From Bacteroidota bacterium (GTDB lineage Bacteria; Bacteroidota; Bacteroidia; Bacteroidales; Prolixibacteraceae): 64,000 nt of DNA. The stretch covers positions 1-64,000 of the forward strand of contig JAEYNZ010000060.1 of NCBI GenBank assembly GCA_023412195.1, given 5' to 3'. The notes under the pieces were generated by a model. The model ran no database searches and was not told where the DNA came from. It worked only from the letters and a program-made list of their open reading frames with translations. This document shows, piece after piece, positions 61,141 to 64,000 of this stretch; within the stretch, counting starts at the first letter, position 1, and every line of letters begins with the position of its first letter. The translations under genes were made by a program, and so were the position numbers.

Positions 61141-63477
61141 ATGAAAAATATTCTAATAACATTCAGGAAACTTGGCAGGGAGAAGGCCTCCACCCTGCTT
61201 GGAATTATAGGTCTGATTGCTGGACTGGTTTGTGTATTGTATATTTTCCTGTGGATCACTGATGAGGTAAGCTATGACAGGTTTCACACAAACGGGGAAA
61301 AAATATTTACTGTCCATGCGTATCTAGATGAAGGCTCCGGTACCATGCCGTTCAGTGGTTGCCCGCCTATGGTAGCACCTACATTGAAGGCAGATTATCC
61401 TGAAGTTGAAAATTCATGCAGATATTTTCCGGCTTACATGGAATCGCTGGCTACTTATAAGGATCAAAAAGCGATACAAAAGACCGCCTTTTGCGACTAT
61501 TCATTCTTTGATATTTTTTCTTTCCCTTTTGTACAGGGAGGAAAAGGCGATGAAGGCGTATACAATAAAGTAGTTTTGACGGAAACTGCTGCCAAACGGT
61601 TATTTGGAAATTATAATGCAGTGGGTGAAATCATCAGGCTTGATAACAGGCTTGATGTTGTTGTAGCTGGAGTTATAAAAGATATACCTCATAATTCATC
61701 ACTCTCATTTGATATTATTCTTCCCATTGCCAAACTGGCTAATTATTGGGGAGTTGAAAATGTAAACTTTCTTTTTACCTGGTATAATAATGCCTTTCAC
61801 ACCTATGGTCTCTTAAATTCTCCTGAAAGCTTTGATAAAATCGCGTCAGGAATAACAAAACGGATTCAAAAGGAACTTCCTCAGTCAACAAATTTTCTAA
61901 GAGCATACAAATTTGAAGATGGCTACCTTTTAGAGAAGAAAAATATACGCAATGTAAAAATCTTTGTTCTGGTTGGTATCCTGGTATTGCTGGCTGCCAC
62001 TCTTAATTTCATTATTCTTAAAACAGCCCAGACAGCCAAGCAGGTTAAGGAAACAGGATTACGGAAAGCAATCGGAGCCAGCAGGTGGGGCCTGATCAGG
62101 CTAATATACACTGATATTGCTATTATATGCTTTCTGGCATTTTTAATATCGCTATTACTTGTATTTATAGGATTACCTGTATTTAACCAGATGGCAGGAA
62201 AAAATATCAGCATTGGTGTGCTGTTGAAGTTTATTCCATTGGCATCCCTTTTTATTGTTTATCTTGTAACTGTTCTGCTTTCGGGAAGCTATCCGGCACT
62301 GTTTCTTTCTTCGTTCTCACCAGGTCAGGCTTTCAGTCCCACCCACCGTCGTGTAAAGAACAAAAGTATTTTCCGCAATGCAATGGTAGTAAGTCAGTTC
62401 TTATTGGCTATCATTTTACTGACATCAACTTTTATCATAACAAAGCAAACCAGGTTTTTGCAGCAGATGGATTTGGGCTTGCAGAAAGATCAACTGTTTT
62501 ACATCAGGCTCGACGGGCAATTGAAACCAAAAGCCAAGACCTTGAAAGAAGAACTTCTCAGGCTGCCTGAAATCAATTCTGCCTCTATTATATCAATGTT
62601 GCCAACAGGTATAGGCAATAATGGAGAAGGGTGGAACTGGGAGGGTAAAGATCCCAACTTCAGGCCTCTTGTAACAAACTGGAATGTTGATGAAGATCTC
62701 CTGGGCACATTTGGGATTAGACTCTATGAAGGTGATATGTTTAATCATCAGCGTCAGGGGATATTGATCAATAAAACGTTTGCAGATATGATCGGGTGGG
62801 ACAGTTTTTCAGGGAAAAGCATTAATGGTTATGGTACCGACTACCAGGTGGTAGGGGTAATAAACGATTTTCATTTTAATGATCTTTCAATGACTATAAA
62901 GCCACTGGTAGTATATCCGATGGGAGATGATTTCAGGTCGTGGAATTACTTAATGGTTAATATGAATATGTCAGATATAGAAAATACACTGGCAGGAATT
63001 CAAAATATCTGCAGGGAACTTGAACCCACTTACCCTTTACATACCGCTTTTTTGGATGATGATTATAACAGACTTGTCGCTTCAGAAAGGAATCTTCAAA
63101 AACTGACAGGCATCTTTTCAATGTTTGCACTGATTGTACTATGTCTGGGACTTTGGGGAGTGATCCTCTTTCTTACTGAACAGAAGACAAAGGAAATTGG
63201 AATCAGAAAATGCATGGGTGAAACTGCAACATCAATTACCGGAAGATTCCTGTTGCCAGTCCTTCTATCAGGTTTGTCGGCATTTGTAATTGCAGTTCCG
63301 GTTGCATGGTATAACATGAATAAATGGCTCGAAAATTTTGCCTACAAGACTAGCCTGAGCTGGTGGATATTCGCACTGGCTGGAATGCTGTCGCTGGGAA
63401 TTGCTTTGCTTACTGTAAGCTGGCAAAGCTGGAGGGCAGCTACCAGAAACCCGGTGGATGCGCTGAGGTACGAATAA
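61141..63477 (+). CDS. FtsX/MacB-type ABC exporter permease
   Basis: A 778-residue paralogue of the preceding permease with the same plan: N-terminal helix (ASTLLGIIGLIAGLVCVLYIFLWI), MacB-like periplasmic domain (FPFVQGGKGDEGVYNKVVLTETAAKRLFG), helices around 270-400 with KETGLRKAIGASRWGLI, a second periplasmic domain (DDYNRLVASERNLQKLTG precedes the last helices), TKEIGIRKCMGE, and the ending NPVDALRYE. It lies 43 bases after the first permease. The two probably form a heterodimeric permease. A permease remnant and a third permease follow, suggesting local duplication. Confidence 0.88.
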   Translation: MKNILITFRKLGREKASTLLGIIGLIAGLVCVLYIFLWITDEVSYDRFHTNGEKIFTVHAYLDEGSGTMPFSGCPPMVAPTLKADYPEVENSCRYFPAYMESLATYKDQKAIQKTAFCDYSFFDIFSFPFVQGGKGDEGVYNKVVLTETAAKRLFGNYNAVGEIIRLDNRLDVVVAGVIKDIPHNSSLSFDIILPIAKLANYWGVENVNFLFTWYNNAFHTYGLLNSPESFDKIASGITKRIQKELPQSTNFLRAYKFEDGYLLEKKNIRNVKIFVLVGILVLLAATLNFIILKTAQTAKQVKETGLRKAIGASRWGLIRLIYTDIAIICFLAFLISLLLVFIGLPVFNQMAGKNISIGVLLKFIPLASLFIVYLVTVLLSGSYPALFLSSFSPGQAFSPTHRRVKNKSIFRNAMVVSQFLLAIILLTSTFIITKQTRFLQQMDLGLQKDQLFYIRLDGQLKPKAKTLKEELLRLPEINSASIISMLPTGIGNNGEGWNWEGKDPNFRPLVTNWNVDEDLLGTFGIRLYEGDMFNHQRQGILINKTFADMIGWDSFSGKSINGYGTDYQVVGVINDFHFNDLSMTIKPLVVYPMGDDFRSWNYLMVNMNMSDIENTLAGIQNICRELEPTYPLHTAFLDDDYNRLVASERNLQKLTGIFSMFALIVLCLGLWGVILFLTEQKTKEIGIRKCMGETATSITGRFLLPVLLSGLSAFVIAVPVAWYNMNKWLENFAYKTSLSWWIFALAGMLSLGIALLTVSWQSWRAATRNPVDALRYE

Positions 63478-63493
63478 AACAAAATTAATTATA

Positions 63494-63708
63494 ATGTCCT
63501 TTACGACTTGCTATAAAGATATTACCCTTTTCATCGACTTTATATACAAGTCTGTGAAGCAGCTGCACCTTTTTCAAAAGCATCGCATGATTTGGGGCCA
63601 CAGGGAAGCATTCATACAGTCATTCTGATGGGAATCATTGCACTGCTGGTGATGCTGCTTGGCATTACATATTTACACCGGATTAGATATTGGCCAGATT
63701 TAATTTAA
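63494..63708 (+). pseudogene. remnant of an FtsX-type permease domain
   Basis: A broken coding stretch. One frame from ATG 63494 reads LFIDFIYKSVKQLHLF before drifting into stops. A second frame, ending at TAA 63708, continues with FSKASHDLGPQGSIHTVILMGIIALLVMLLGITYL. Joined by one frameshift these resemble the membrane-proximal LHLxS...LMGIIALLVMLLGI part of FtsX permeases such as the neighbours. No intact start or full domain exists, so this is a decayed duplicate or deletion scar. Confidence 0.5.
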
Positions 63709-63766
63709 GAGTAAAATATTAAACCAGGTAGAGGTAAATTGATACACTTTTTATAAACAGAAAACA

Positions 63767-64000
63767 ATGATACTATTTAATACAAAACTTGTAATCCGAA
63801 ATTTACTTAAGAACAAAGTTTATTCATTTCTCATCATTGGCGGTTTTTCAATAGGCTTTGCCGCATTTATTCTTATTGGACTCTATTATCATTCTGAGAA
63901 AAGTGTAAATAAAGATTTCTTTCATTATAATCAAATCTACAGACTGCATGATGAGGCTAATGAATCTTACCATGTTGATTACGAACTATATTCAGCACTG
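63767..64000 (+). CDS. FtsX-type ABC permease, N-terminal fragment
   Basis: The first 78 codons of another exporter permease, open to the window end. It begins MILFNTKLVIRNLLKNKVYSFLIIGGFSIGFAAFILIGLY, with the NLLKNKVYS motif before the first transmembrane helix as in FtsX-type permeases, followed by the start of a periplasmic domain (EKSVNKDFFHYNQIYRLHDEANE). It is the same kind as the two full permeases upstream and probably belongs to the same operon or a duplicated unit. The rest lies beyond the window. Confidence 0.75.
   Translation, partial: MILFNTKLVIRNLLKNKVYSFLIIGGFSIGFAAFILIGLYYHSEKSVNKDFFHYNQIYRLHDEANESYHVDYELYSAL

Overview
The window is a chromosomal segment of a Bacteroidota bacterium, most likely a free-living member of the Bacteroidales/Marinilabiliales-type lineages; the exact order is inference. 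The evidence is a type IX secretion sorting tail, TAnnTTTG-type -7 promoter boxes close upstream of many starts, and lineage-typical families (DUF4834, DUF5723, HYC_CC_PP, a Bacteroidota Rrf2/YceI unit, GH3-type adenylating enzyme). No rRNA, tRNA or CRISPR array was seen.

Layout. 1-6.5 kb: the 3' end of a GH26 mannanase, an intact IS1634-like element, a GH57-fold protein that appears to have lost its catalytic residues, and an orphan STAND-type NTPase. 6.5-15.3 kb: housekeeping genes, namely a small unknown protein, coaX, an OmpA/MotB-like lipoprotein, dxs, an orphan histidine kinase, a GH3-family enzyme, a deoxynucleoside kinase and a PfkB-type adenosine kinase. 15.5-17.3 kb: two secreted YceI-like proteins and an Rrf2 regulator, preceded by a strong palindromic operator candidate. 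17.4-26.9 kb: a heavy-metal (probably Cu/Ag) efflux island with an HYC_CC_PP protein, CusA, CusC and CusB homologues, an outer-membrane barrel and a secreted HMA protein with a His-rich tail. 27.0-29.8 kb: a Fur/PerR-like regulator and katG. 30.7-40.4 kb: a large T9SS cargo protein, a DNPH1-like hydrolase, a C-terminal processing protease, surface/envelope proteins and glyS. 40.5-47.1 kb: surface-polysaccharide genes, with two glycosyltransferases, a methyltransferase and the wbpE-wbpD-wbpB set for UDP-diacetamido-glucuronate. 47.1-51.5 kb: an aspartate-aminotransferase-like enzyme and split pntAA-pntAB-pntB. 51.6-64 kb: a sigma54-type two-component pair (response regulator, then kinase) divergent from a TolC-adaptor-ABC ATPase-permease-permease operon, ending in a permease remnant and a further permease that runs off the window.

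The most interesting observation is a pair of single-gene cassettes that interrupt two otherwise compact operons. One (43402-43988) holds a GxxExxY protein with an intact PD-(D/E)XK nuclease motif. The other (57371-58009) holds a four-helix-bundle protein of the 23S rRNA intervening-sequence family. Both are bounded by short tandem arrays of related heptamers or octamers (GCAnAGR; CGCAAAGR) in inverted orientation: purine strand on the left, CTTTGC strand on the right. In each case, joining the cassette's outer edges restores ordinary operon spacing. This suggests one class of minimal, transposase-free insertion unit able to carry unrelated small genes.
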